NCBI GenBank assembly: GCA_030431825.1
Contig: JAUIIJ010000008.1
Coordinates: 62,001-126,000 of the forward strand
Direction: 5' to 3'
Length of the DNA stretch: 64,000 nt
Source: Alphaproteobacteria bacterium
GTDB lineage: Bacteria > Pseudomonadota > Alphaproteobacteria > Rhodobacterales > Rhodobacteraceae
Part shown: in pieces, positions 57,532 through 64,000 of the stretch
How the letters are laid out: each line of letters starts with the position of its first letter
How positions within the stretch are numbered: the stretch's first letter is position 1
Program-made: the position numbers and the translations under genes
Notes under the pieces: model-generated
Databases searched by the model: none
What the model was told of the DNA's origin: nothing
The model's input: the letters and a program-made list of their open reading frames with translations, nothing else

Positions 57532-59619
57532 ATGCGCGCGTTACTTCGGCTAATGATACGGCTAATGATACTGGGGCTGCATGCCAGCCTGCCCGGCACC
57601 GTCGCCCTGGGCGAACCGTTGCCGCGCGAGGAGATCGCCGCGCTTGTGCCGCAACCCTATTCGCTGGGCGAGCCGATCGGAGATGACGGCGTCTACCAGC
57701 TCATCGACATCAGCCGCTCCGACGCCGGGTTCGTGTTCGAAACCGAACCGCTCGCGCCGCTGCCCGGCTTCTCCGGCGCTCCGGTAAACCTCCTGGTTCT
57801 GCTGGACCATGACGGCAAGTTCCTCGACGTGCGCCTGATCGAGCAGAATGAGCCGATCTTTGTCTCCGGTCTGGGCGAAGCGCCGTTTCGTGCCTTTCTC
57901 GAACAATATGCGGGGCACTCGATAACCACGTCCCTTGTTGTCGGAACGCCTTACCGTAGCGGTTCGGAGGGCGGTTCGCTGGTTTATCTGGATGGCGTCA
58001 CCAAGGCGACTGCGTCGGTGCGGATCGCACATGAATCGATCATGGCCGCCGCGCTTGCCGTGGCGCGCGAAAAGATGCAGGGCATAAGCGCCGAACCACC
58101 CGCACATCCCGATCCGGATCACGACGAGGCGCTTGACTGGCAGGCGCTGGTCGATCAGGGGCTGGCCACGCGCCTGCGCGTCAGCAATGCCGAGATCGAA
58201 GACGCATTTGCCGGCACCCTGTGGGAAGGCGATGATCCCGAAGCCATCGACTATCCCGACGAGCCCTATCTCGATCTCTGGATTGTCGATATCGGGCCAC
58301 CGTCCATCGCCCGCGCGGTTCTGGATGACAGCGGATTGCAGGAATTGGAAAATTTTCTGGAAATCTCCGGCGACGACGAACCGATCCTGTTGATTGAAAC
58401 CGCCCGTCACGGGCTGGTCAGCGACGATTTCGTGCGCAATACCGCGCCCGACTGGATTTCTGCCGAGCAAAACGGATTTCCCGTGGCTCTGCGCGATGCC
58501 GACCTGTTCTTCGATCTCGCAAACGGCGTTCCCGACGGGCGCGCGATGATCCTGCGCACCGACCGGCGGCTGGGCTTTGATCCGGCGAGCGAATGGGTGC
58601 TGAACGTCGATGCAGTCCGGCAACATGGCATATTCCAGCCCCAGACCGGCAGCGTGACGTTGTCTGTCACGCACCAGACCGATGAGCGGTTCTTTGTTCG
58701 CCCCGAGGTCGCCACGCCGGCGCCGCCGTGGCTGTCTGCCTTGCAAAACCGCATGACCGATATGATCTTGCTGGCCGGGTTTCTTGCCGTACTGCTCTGG
58801 CTCCTGTTCTTTCGCATGAACCCGCTGGCGGACAACCGGGCATTCACGCCGATCCGCCTGACAATTCTGGCGGTGGTGATCGGATTTGTCGGCTGGTGGG
58901 GCCAGGGCCAACTCTCGATCGTGACGGTTCTGGGCAGCCTGCGCGCCCTGTTCGACAATGGCAGCTTTGCCTTCCTGCTCTACGATCCGTTTTCACTGCT
59001 GATCTGGGCCGTGACATTCGCCGGCTTCGTGCTCTGGGGACGCGGGCTGTTCTGTGGCTGGCTCTGCCCCTTCGGAGCCATGCAGGAGTTCGCCCACCAT
59101 CTCGGACGCGTGCTGCGCCTGCCGCGTGTCGAGCCCTCCGCCCGTTGGGACGCGCGGCTGAAAAAGCTGAAATATGTCCTGCTGGCCGGTCTGGTCGCGA
59201 CGGTCTTTCTCGCCCCGGATCAGACCGACCTCGTGGCCGAGGTCGAACCGTTCAAGACCGCGGTGACGACATTTTTCGTGCGCGATTGGTACTATGTCGC
59301 CTATGCGCTGTTCTGGCTGGTGCTCGGCATGACGATGTTCAAGGGCTTCTGCCGTTATGTCTGTCCACTCGGTGCGGTGATGGCGATCGGTGGCGTGCTG
59401 CGCGGCCGCGACTGGATCGCGCGACGATCCGAATGCGGCAGCCCCTGTCAATTGTGCAAGGTCAAGTGCAACTATGGCGCAATCAAGCGCAGCGGAGAAA
59501 TCCGGTATTCAGAGTGTTTTCAATGCCTCGATTGCGTGAGCATCCACAACGACCGGAGCCGCTGTGTTCCCCTGGTTCTGTCACGCAGGAACCAGCTGCG
59601 CCGCGAGGCGGCGGAATGA
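57532..59619 (+). CDS. NosR-like membrane flavoprotein with FMN-binding domain and 4Fe-4S clusters
   Basis: A 695-residue NosR/NirI-type protein. After a signal segment (about 1-27) comes a periplasmic FMN-binding domain with flavinylation motif DGVTKAT, the target being Thr160. Then follow about five membrane helices (from MTDMILLAGFLAVLLWLLFF near 415) and two polyferredoxin-like motifs, CGWLCPFG and CRYVCPLG. The tail has CGSPCQLCKVKC and CFQCLDC for [4Fe-4S] clusters. Such proteins move electrons from the quinone pool to periplasmic partners. nosZ is absent; the neighbours are PQQ genes and the flavin transferase apbE, with which it overlaps by four bases. A 12-bp tandem repeat (57547-57570) lengthens the signal. 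Confidence 0.87.
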   Translation: MRALLRLMIRLMILGLHASLPGTVALGEPLPREEIAALVPQPYSLGEPIGDDGVYQLIDISRSDAGFVFETEPLAPLPGFSGAPVNLLVLLDHDGKFLDVRLIEQNEPIFVSGLGEAPFRAFLEQYAGHSITTSLVVGTPYRSGSEGGSLVYLDGVTKATASVRIAHESIMAAALAVAREKMQGISAEPPAHPDPDHDEALDWQALVDQGLATRLRVSNAEIEDAFAGTLWEGDDPEAIDYPDEPYLDLWIVDIGPPSIARAVLDDSGLQELENFLEISGDDEPILLIETARHGLVSDDFVRNTAPDWISAEQNGFPVALRDADLFFDLANGVPDGRAMILRTDRRLGFDPASEWVLNVDAVRQHGIFQPQTGSVTLSVTHQTDERFFVRPEVATPAPPWLSALQNRMTDMILLAGFLAVLLWLLFFRMNPLADNRAFTPIRLTILAVVIGFVGWWGQGQLSIVTVLGSLRALFDNGSFAFLLYDPFSLLIWAVTFAGFVLWGRGLFCGWLCPFGAMQEFAHHLGRVLRLPRVEPSARWDARLKKLKYVLLAGLVATVFLAPDQTDLVAEVEPFKTAVTTFFVRDWYYVAYALFWLVLGMTMFKGFCRYVCPLGAVMAIGGVLRGRDWIARRSECGSPCQLCKVKCNYGAIKRSGEIRYSECFQCLDCVSIHNDRSRCVPLVLSRRNQLRREAAE

Positions 59620-60500
59620 TCTCGCGTCGTCGTTTCCTTGCGATCGCGGCGGCAGCGGCGGCGACACCCGCCGGTGCGGCGCCGGTCAGATGGCAGGGAA
59701 ATGCGCTTGGGGCAGAGGTATCGCTGACCATTCACGCGCAGCCAGACGCAGCGGAGCGCGCGTTGCACGACATGCGCGCGATGTTGCGCCGTGTCGAGCG
59801 GCTGTTCAGCCTGTTCGATCCGGGTTCGCGCCTGTCCGAGCTGAACCGGAGTGGCAGGCTGACGGCCCCCGAACCCGAACTGCTCGGCCTTTTCGAAGAG
59901 GTCGACCGCGTCCATCGGGCGACGGGCGGCGTGTTCGATCCGACGATCCAGCCCCTGTGGCAGGCAATGCGAAATCGCGAGCCGCTCGACCGGGCGAGGA
60001 CGCTGCTGGGATGGGACCGCGTGGACCGCACATCGCGCCGGGTCACGCTTGATCCCGGTCAGGCGCTGACCCTGAACGGTATTGCACAGGGTTATGCCAC
60101 CGATCTCGCGGCGGATGACTTGCGTCGGCGCGGCTTTGACCGGGTGCTGGTGAATATCGGCGAATTCAGCGGAATCGGCGGCCCGTGGCGTCTTGGCATT
60201 TCGGACCCGACCCACGGATTGATTGCGACGCAGACGCTCACTAACCGCGCCATCGCCACGTCAAGCCCGGGCGCAATGTCACTTGGCAACGGCCAGGGTC
60301 ACATCGTCGGGCCACAGGGCCAGACGCCGCTCTGGTCGACGGTCAGCGTGCAGGCCGACAGCGCCGCGATTGCCGACGCTGCATCGACCGCGTTCTGCCT
60401 GATGCCGGTCGCGGCAATCCGCAACGCTCTGTCGCATTTGCCCGGAAACGCAAATGCGACGCTCGTTGATGACAACGGCGATATCGTTACGTTGGCGTAG
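59616..60500 (+). CDS. apbE: FAD:protein FMN transferase (ApbE)
   Basis: A 294-residue periplasmic ApbE with a Tat-like signal (ISRRRFLAIAAAAAATPAGA). ApbE attaches FMN to a Thr of target proteins through a phosphoester bond. Recognisable parts are LGAEVSLTI, LFSLFDPGSRLSELNR, TGGVFDPTIQPLW, LNGIAQGYATDLAADDL (about 148-164), VNIGEF and the C-terminal SVQADSAAIADAASTAFCLM with its metal-binding Asp. The expected substrate is Thr160 of the NosR-like protein encoded just upstream, with which it overlaps by four bases. The usual GGD-type loop reads NIGEFSGIGG here. Confidence 0.93.
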   Translation: MISRRRFLAIAAAAAATPAGAAPVRWQGNALGAEVSLTIHAQPDAAERALHDMRAMLRRVERLFSLFDPGSRLSELNRSGRLTAPEPELLGLFEEVDRVHRATGGVFDPTIQPLWQAMRNREPLDRARTLLGWDRVDRTSRRVTLDPGQALTLNGIAQGYATDLAADDLRRRGFDRVLVNIGEFSGIGGPWRLGISDPTHGLIATQTLTNRAIATSSPGAMSLGNGQGHIVGPQGQTPLWSTVSVQADSAAIADAASTAFCLMPVAAIRNALSHLPGNANATLVDDNGDIVTLA

Positions 60501-60512
60501 GTGAAACGCCGG

Positions 60513-60537
60513 TGCGGCCCGTGCGGGACAGGCCGCA
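60513..60537. terminator. Hairpin between convergent apbE and coxG-like genes
   Basis: TGCGGCC, eleven bases, GGCCGCA form a seven-pair stem 12 bases past the apbE stop and 14 before the CoxG-like stop. It has no T tract on either side, so a bidirectional terminator role is tentative. Confidence 0.4.
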
Positions 60538-60551
60538 TGCGGGGATGCATC

Positions 60552-61073
60552 TCAGCTCGAGATCATCCGCTTCAGCCAGCCCTTCTTGGCGGGTTCGCCA
60601 TTTTCCGCCCCGGCATTGGCCTCCGCCTCGGCAGGTCCCTGCACAACCTCCTGGAAGCGCGCAAAGAACTGCGCCGCCATCTTCTTGGCGAAACCGTCGA
60701 TGATACGGCTGCCCAGCTGCGCCAGCTTTCCGCCGACCTTGGCATCGACGTCATAGGTCAGCAAGGTACCCTCGCCGCTGTCGGCGAGCGTCACCTTTGC
60801 GCCGCCCTTGGCAAAGCCCGCGGCGCCCCCCTTGCCTTCTCCGGTCAGGGTCAGGCTCTCACCTTCCACAACATCGGAAATGGTCACGGCGCCCTTGAAC
60901 GTCGCCTTGACCGGGCCGACCTTCTGCACGACGGTCGCTTCGAACCCGTCCTCGGCGGACCCGCTCATTTCCTGACAGCCCGGCACACATTCCTTGAGCA
61001 CCTCGGGGCTGAGCAACGCCTCCCAGACCACGGACCGCGGTGCGGCAATTTCAATGGAGTCATTCATCTGCAT
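60552..61073 (-). CDS. CoxG-like SRPBCC domain protein
   Basis: A 173-residue protein of the carbon monoxide dehydrogenase subunit G (CoxG) branch of the SRPBCC fold. The start SIEIAAPRSVVWEALLSPEVLKECVPGCQ and YDVDAKVGGKLAQLGSRIIDGFAKKMAAQFFARF (about 114-147) are typical. A C-terminal linker and amphipathic, basic end (KKGWLKRMISS) could touch the membrane. Some CoxG proteins have been reported to carry quinone. No coxMSL genes are nearby; instead it is the last gene after pedF and the XoxJ-like gene. ATG 61067 is an alternative start. Confidence 0.85.
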   Translation of the reverse strand: MQMNDSIEIAAPRSVVWEALLSPEVLKECVPGCQEMSGSAEDGFEATVVQKVGPVKATFKGAVTISDVVEGESLTLTGEGKGGAAGFAKGGAKVTLADSGEGTLLTYDVDAKVGGKLAQLGSRIIDGFAKKMAAQFFARFQEVVQGPAEAEANAGAENGEPAKKGWLKRMISS

Positions 61074-61147
61074 GGCTAGGGTCCTTCAACCTTGTTGGTT
61101 TACAGTATTGGTCGGCGCATCTTTCGGCAATCCGACCATTGGTTAAG

Positions 61148-62050
61148 TCAGCGCAGCTCGGGCGCGTGAAATGTCAGGCCGTGATCGGAGAAGATCCGTT
61201 CGAGCCGTCCGTCCGCAATGGCGGCAACGATGGCGTCATCCACCGCGTAGGCCAGCGGTCGGTACGCAAAATGCACCGCCACGCCCACTGTCCAGTTCCC
61301 CACGGAGAAGCCCGGCAACGGCGGTGTATGCATCGCGAGATCGGGTGTCAGCCCATGTTCGATCTGCGCGCGCGCGCCCATCGCGGCCTTGGTTTCGCCC
61401 TGCGCCAGACCGGTCATGGCCGCCGCCATCGTGGGGTAACGGCGCACATTGCCGGCCAACTGACCGCCGGGAAAGGACGAGAGGTAGAAATCGGAAATCG
61501 AGTCATTCTCCACGGCGACCGTATCGAACCGGAAATAGGCCGGCACAGGCGGGTCTTCCGGATAGGCCGACTTGCGGTAGGCAATGGCGATTTCCTCGAC
61601 ATTGTACTGTCCGGTGAACACGACCTGTTCGACCCGGCAGGCAAAATCGCTGTCATAGGGAACATGCAGCATGACATTCGCGACGCTGCCGCTGACCACC
61701 GGGCCTTTCCACACCCAGTTGCGCAGATCCGCCTCCAGTGTCTCGCCCGCCGCCACCAGCTTGAAACGTGCCTCGACCCCCAGGTCCGCCGCGATCAAAC
61801 GTCCGAGATCGATATCCACGCCGACCGGTTTGCCGTCTTGTTCGTAGGACCAGGGCGGGAAATCCTCGTACACCGCGAAGGTGATGAAACCACGCTCGCG
61901 GATGGTGTCCAGATCCGCCCCGACCACGTCGCGGGCGGTATTCTGCGGTTTGGGCTGCGGCACGTAATCCGCGCAACGGGCCCAGACGCCGCCGGCCGCG
62001 AAGCACCCGAGCACCAATGCAACCAGTGCGGCGTGAAGTGTCTTTTGCAT
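61148..62050 (-). CDS. Quinoprotein dehydrogenase-associated substrate-binding-like protein (XoxJ/MoxJ family)
   Basis: A 300-residue periplasmic protein with signal peptide 1-24 (ALVALVLGCFAAGGVWA). It has the extracellular solute-binding fold, with GFITFAVYEDFPPWSYEQDGKPVGVDIDLG at the start of the domain. The block VGNWTVGVAVHFAYRPLAYAVDDAI is typical of the J proteins. XoxJ/MoxJ proteins are thought to help mature or activate PQQ methanol/ethanol dehydrogenases rather than to transport. The cognate dehydrogenase gene is not in the window. It lies between pedF and the CoxG-like gene. Confidence 0.88.
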   Translation of the reverse strand: MQKTLHAALVALVLGCFAAGGVWARCADYVPQPKPQNTARDVVGADLDTIRERGFITFAVYEDFPPWSYEQDGKPVGVDIDLGRLIAADLGVEARFKLVAAGETLEADLRNWVWKGPVVSGSVANVMLHVPYDSDFACRVEQVVFTGQYNVEEIAIAYRKSAYPEDPPVPAYFRFDTVAVENDSISDFYLSSFPGGQLAGNVRRYPTMAAAMTGLAQGETKAAMGARAQIEHGLTPDLAMHTPPLPGFSVGNWTVGVAVHFAYRPLAYAVDDAIVAAIADGRLERIFSDHGLTFHAPELR

Positions 62051-62110
62051 GTGCCCCCTCAGCCCCGGAACAGGGCACGCGCCGGCGCGCCCCTCGGGAT
62101 TTGTCGCGGA

Positions 62111-62782
62111 TCAGTGTGCGGCGGACAGACCGATTGTCAACGCCTCGCTCGCCCCCTGAAAATCCGGAGACTCTCCGGTAATCAGGTTGGCCGCGCGATA
62201 TGCCGGGCTGTCCGCGACCGGCGCGCCAGACCCGGTTTCGATCTCGGCGGCGATCTCGGAGAGCTCGGCCTGCAATGCCGACGCGTCATCCCCCGCCGAC
62301 ATGCCGGCCAGCGCATCGCGGATCTGCTTGAGACGATCGGTGTAATCGTCCAGCGCCCCATCGTCGGCCCGGGTTTCTATGTAGGTCCGGATCGCCCAGG
62401 CCGCCTTTTGCCCGAGCAGTTCGCCAAAGGCCGGCATCTTGGTAATGCCATTCTGCGTATATCCGGTCTGGAACCGGTCCACGAACCATTCATCGCCATA
62501 TTCCTCGGCTTCAAGATAGCGAAGATCGGGCGCAAGACCGCCGGAAACCCCGCCAAGCCCGTGGCACCGCGCGCAGTTCTGGTTATAGCCGCTGTCACCG
62601 ATCTCGATCGCCTTGGCCCAGACCTCGGGGCCCGCATCGCGATAGGGATTCTCGGTCAGCCACTCTTCGCCCACATCGGGAAGCGCATCGGTGTCGATCG
62701 CCTGTGGCGCGACATCGCCATGCGCAAATGCCATGCCAGCCACAAGCCCCAGTCCGAACACAGCGATCGGCAATCTCAACAT
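62111..62782 (-). CDS. pedF: Cytochrome c-550 PedF
   Basis: A 223-residue periplasmic class I cytochrome c. The signal peptide ends near AFAHGDVAPQAID and the haem site is NCARCHGLGG (CxxCH at 70-74). MPAFGELL (about 116-123) probably supplies the Met ligand. It matches the PedF/cytochrome c-550 type that accepts electrons from PQQ alcohol dehydrogenases. The C-terminal 70 residues form a helical extension (RADDGALDDYTDRLKQIRDALAG). The ATG at 62782 is set by the signal peptide; a longer frame has no signal. It is divergent from the ABC-binding-protein gene. Confidence 0.9.
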   Translation of the reverse strand: MLRLPIAVFGLGLVAGMAFAHGDVAPQAIDTDALPDVGEEWLTENPYRDAGPEVWAKAIEIGDSGYNQNCARCHGLGGVSGGLAPDLRYLEAEEYGDEWFVDRFQTGYTQNGITKMPAFGELLGQKAAWAIRTYIETRADDGALDDYTDRLKQIRDALAGMSAGDDASALQAELSEIAAEIETGSGAPVADSPAYRAANLITGESPDFQGASEALTIGLSAAH

Positions 62783-62848
62783 GTCTCCATCTCCCTCATG
62801 TCTCGTATCAGCGGTGTTGTAGCCCGGTGATGCTGCACCGCGGTATTC

Positions 62849-62861
62849 GACCTTGGTTATA
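62849..62861. promoter_or_regulatory. Candidate PQQ-regulon operator, site C
   Basis: GACCTTGGTTATA preceded by TTC, in the pedF / ABC-binding-protein divergent gap. It shares its core with 62889-62902 and with the sites at 57455-57493. Distance from site D is exactly 40 bases, close to four helical turns, so both would face the same side of the DNA. Confidence 0.6.
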
Positions 62862-62888
62862 GAACCCCGCCATGCAGGCGATTCCTTC

Positions 62889-62902
62889 GACCTTGGTCTA
62901 AT
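62889..62902. promoter_or_regulatory. Candidate PQQ-regulon operator, site D
   Basis: GACCTTGGTCTAAT preceded by TTC, 51 bases before the ATG of the ABC-binding-protein gene. Together with site C it flanks a possible promoter for that gene. The core GACCTTGGTC is also found on the minus strand at 57484-57493. Confidence 0.65.
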
Positions 62903-62952
62903 GGCAGCGTCGGAATCCTTGCCACAGAGTATCGCCAACAAAGGGGGCAACC

Positions 62953-64000
62953 ATGTTCAGACAGTCAATACTCAACCTCGGGTTGGTGTTGGGCCTCGCC
63001 GCACCCGCGTTCGCGGATGTGACCCTGCCGGTCACCTTCCTGCAACAGATTCCGCCGCGCCCGCCGGTTCTGTCGAACCTTGATCCGATCCCCGAGGATC
63101 TGGGCGCCGCCGGGGCGCGCCTCGGAGAGATCGAGAACAACACCACCGGAAAGTTCCTGAACCAGAGCTACGAGCTCGAGGTGATCCAACTCGCGCCCGA
63201 CGCCGATCTCGCGGCGGCGGCAAAACAGGCGCTGGCGCGATCGCCCTACCTGATCCTCGATGTCCCCGCGGCGTCGGCGCAAGAGGTCGCGGACCTGCCC
63301 GAAGCGGCTGAAGCCCTGCTCTTCAATGCCGGCGCGCGGGATGTCGAACTGCGCGATGCCGGGTGCCGCGCCAACCTGCTGCACACGATCCCGTCGGATG
63401 CGATGCGTGCGGACGCGCTGATGCAATTCGCGGTTTTCAGGCAATGGAACAGGCTTGCGTTGATTTCCGGCGCCCATGCGCAGGATGCCGTGTTCGCCGA
63501 TGCCCTGCGGCGCAGCGCCACCAAGTACGGGCTTGACCTGATCGCCGAGAAAACCTGGACCTTCGATGCGGACATGCGCCGAAACGCGGCGCAGGAAGTT
63601 CCCGTATTCACACAGGATCTGGGCGATTTCTCAATCCTGCTGATTGCGGACGAATTGCATGATTTTGGGCGCTACGTTGCCTACAACACCTGGGCGCCGC
63701 GCCCCGTGGCCGGTTCGGAGGGTCTGCGTCCTCTCGCTTGGCACCGCGTCGTCGAGCAGTGGGGCGCCGCCCAGTTGCAGGGCCGGTTTCACGAGCTTGC
63801 CAACCGCGACATGACGGCACGGGATTACGCCGCGTGGGCGGCGATACGCGCACTCGGCGAAGCCGTGACCCGCACGAATGCGGGCGATGTCGAAACGCTC
63901 AGGGCATATATCCTCTCCGATCGCTTCGAACTCGCCGGGTTCAAGGGGCGTCCGCTCAACTTTCGCGCATGGAACGGGCAGTTGCGCCAGCCGATCCCGC
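62953..64000 (+). CDS. ABC substrate-binding protein of the PQQ-dependent alcohol dehydrogenase system (partial, runs off the window)
   Basis: The open frame runs for 349 codons to the right edge without a stop, so the 3' end is missing. The signal peptide is about 1-21 (LNLGLVLGLAAPAFA), followed by DVTLPVTFLQQIPPRPPVLSNLDPIPEDLG, typical of the PQQ-associated ABC-binding proteins. The rest (LFNAGARDVELRDAGCRANLLHTIPSD; LALISGAHAQDAVFADALRRSATKYG) has a type I periplasmic binding fold. Related clusters encode an ABC exporter-like pair and beta-propeller proteins downstream. AAGGGGG lies eight bases before the ATG. It is divergent from pedF. Confidence 0.88.
   Translation, partial: MFRQSILNLGLVLGLAAPAFADVTLPVTFLQQIPPRPPVLSNLDPIPEDLGAAGARLGEIENNTTGKFLNQSYELEVIQLAPDADLAAAAKQALARSPYLILDVPAASAQEVADLPEAAEALLFNAGARDVELRDAGCRANLLHTIPSDAMRADALMQFAVFRQWNRLALISGAHAQDAVFADALRRSATKYGLDLIAEKTWTFDADMRRNAAQEVPVFTQDLGDFSILLIADELHDFGRYVAYNTWAPRPVAGSEGLRPLAWHRVVEQWGAAQLQGRFHELANRDMTARDYAAWAAIRALGEAVTRTNAGDVETLRAYILSDRFELAGFKGRPLNFRAWNGQLRQPIP

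Noticed and set aside
57532..59619. Genuine NosR of nitrous oxide reduction
   Set aside because: No nosZ, nosD, nosF, nosY or nosL is present, and the neighbours belong to PQQ-dependent alcohol oxidation. I therefore call it NosR-like only.
61040..62830. 596-codon plus-strand frame opposite the XoxJ-like and pedF genes
   Set aside because: It is antisense to two genes with signal peptides, a haem motif and clear families; its translation is Arg/His-rich, typical of a frame opposite GC-rich coding sequence.

Overview
The window looks like a chromosomal segment of a GC-rich marine-type alphaproteobacterium, most likely Rhodobacteraceae (Roseobacter group). This rests on the gene set: a rib operon with a RibB-RibX type protein, the soxBDAG sarcosine oxidase operon, choXWV, TRAP transporters, a KpsC/KpsS capsule system, NrdR-RibD coupling, and an RpoD/DnaG pair with alphaproteobacterial architecture. 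No rRNA, transposase, prophage or CRISPR array was seen. One tRNA (Glu, UUC) is present. Coding density is high, many starts are GTG or TTG, and 4-base stop/start overlaps are common. Bases 1-117 hold no gene I can support.

Region by region. 118-9364: riboflavin biosynthesis on the minus strand (nrdR-ribD ... ribE-ribB-ribH-nusB), split in the middle by a plus-strand capsule block (kpsS-like, wza/kpsD-like, kpsC). 9483-11270: yjbQ and three tandem, related, secreted proteins of unknown function. 11383-15810: rpoD with its terminator, dnaG and a small exported protein. 15847-20912: the four subunits of heterotetrameric sarcosine oxidase. 21191-22621: NAD-type glutamate dehydrogenase. 22925-25800: three Tad-type pseudopilin/VWA proteins without the rest of a tad locus. 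25827-29561: a PH-like membrane protein, a beta-hydroxyacid dehydrogenase, a pirin, a TetR regulator with a perfect 22-bp operator, and a small lipoprotein. 29640-33920: hom, glpX, recJ and tRNA-Glu. 34007-37331: oxyR and katG, divergent. 37448-41343: the pqiAABC lipid-transport operon. 41697-45392: a TRAP dicarboxylate-type transporter with an isocitrate-lyase-superfamily enzyme. 45463-48310: the choline ABC transporter choXWV. 48345-52463: an arsenic operon (arsR-arsC fusion, GAPDH, arsJ, ACR3). 52603-57071: a flavin monooxygenase, an amidohydrolase and an amidase.

57285-64000 belongs to PQQ-dependent alcohol oxidation. It holds pqqA as a stand-alone gene, a NosR-like membrane flavo/iron-sulfur protein with its ApbE flavin transferase, a CoxG-like protein, a XoxJ/MoxJ-like protein, cytochrome c-550 PedF, and the start of a PQQ-associated ABC substrate-binding protein. 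The quinoprotein dehydrogenase and pqqBCDE are not in the window. The two divergent promoter regions of this block share a motif close to GACCTTGGTC, which suggests one regulator for the set. This block, with a NosR/ApbE-type redox module in a PQQ setting and no N2O reductase nearby, is my best candidate for a less-described system.

The genes also suggest linked physiology: choline uptake (choXWV) and sarcosine demethylation (soxBDAG) are two ends of choline/glycine betaine catabolism. Hydrogen peroxide produced by sarcosine oxidase would be met by OxyR/KatG. FMN and FAD from the rib operon feed the many flavoproteins.
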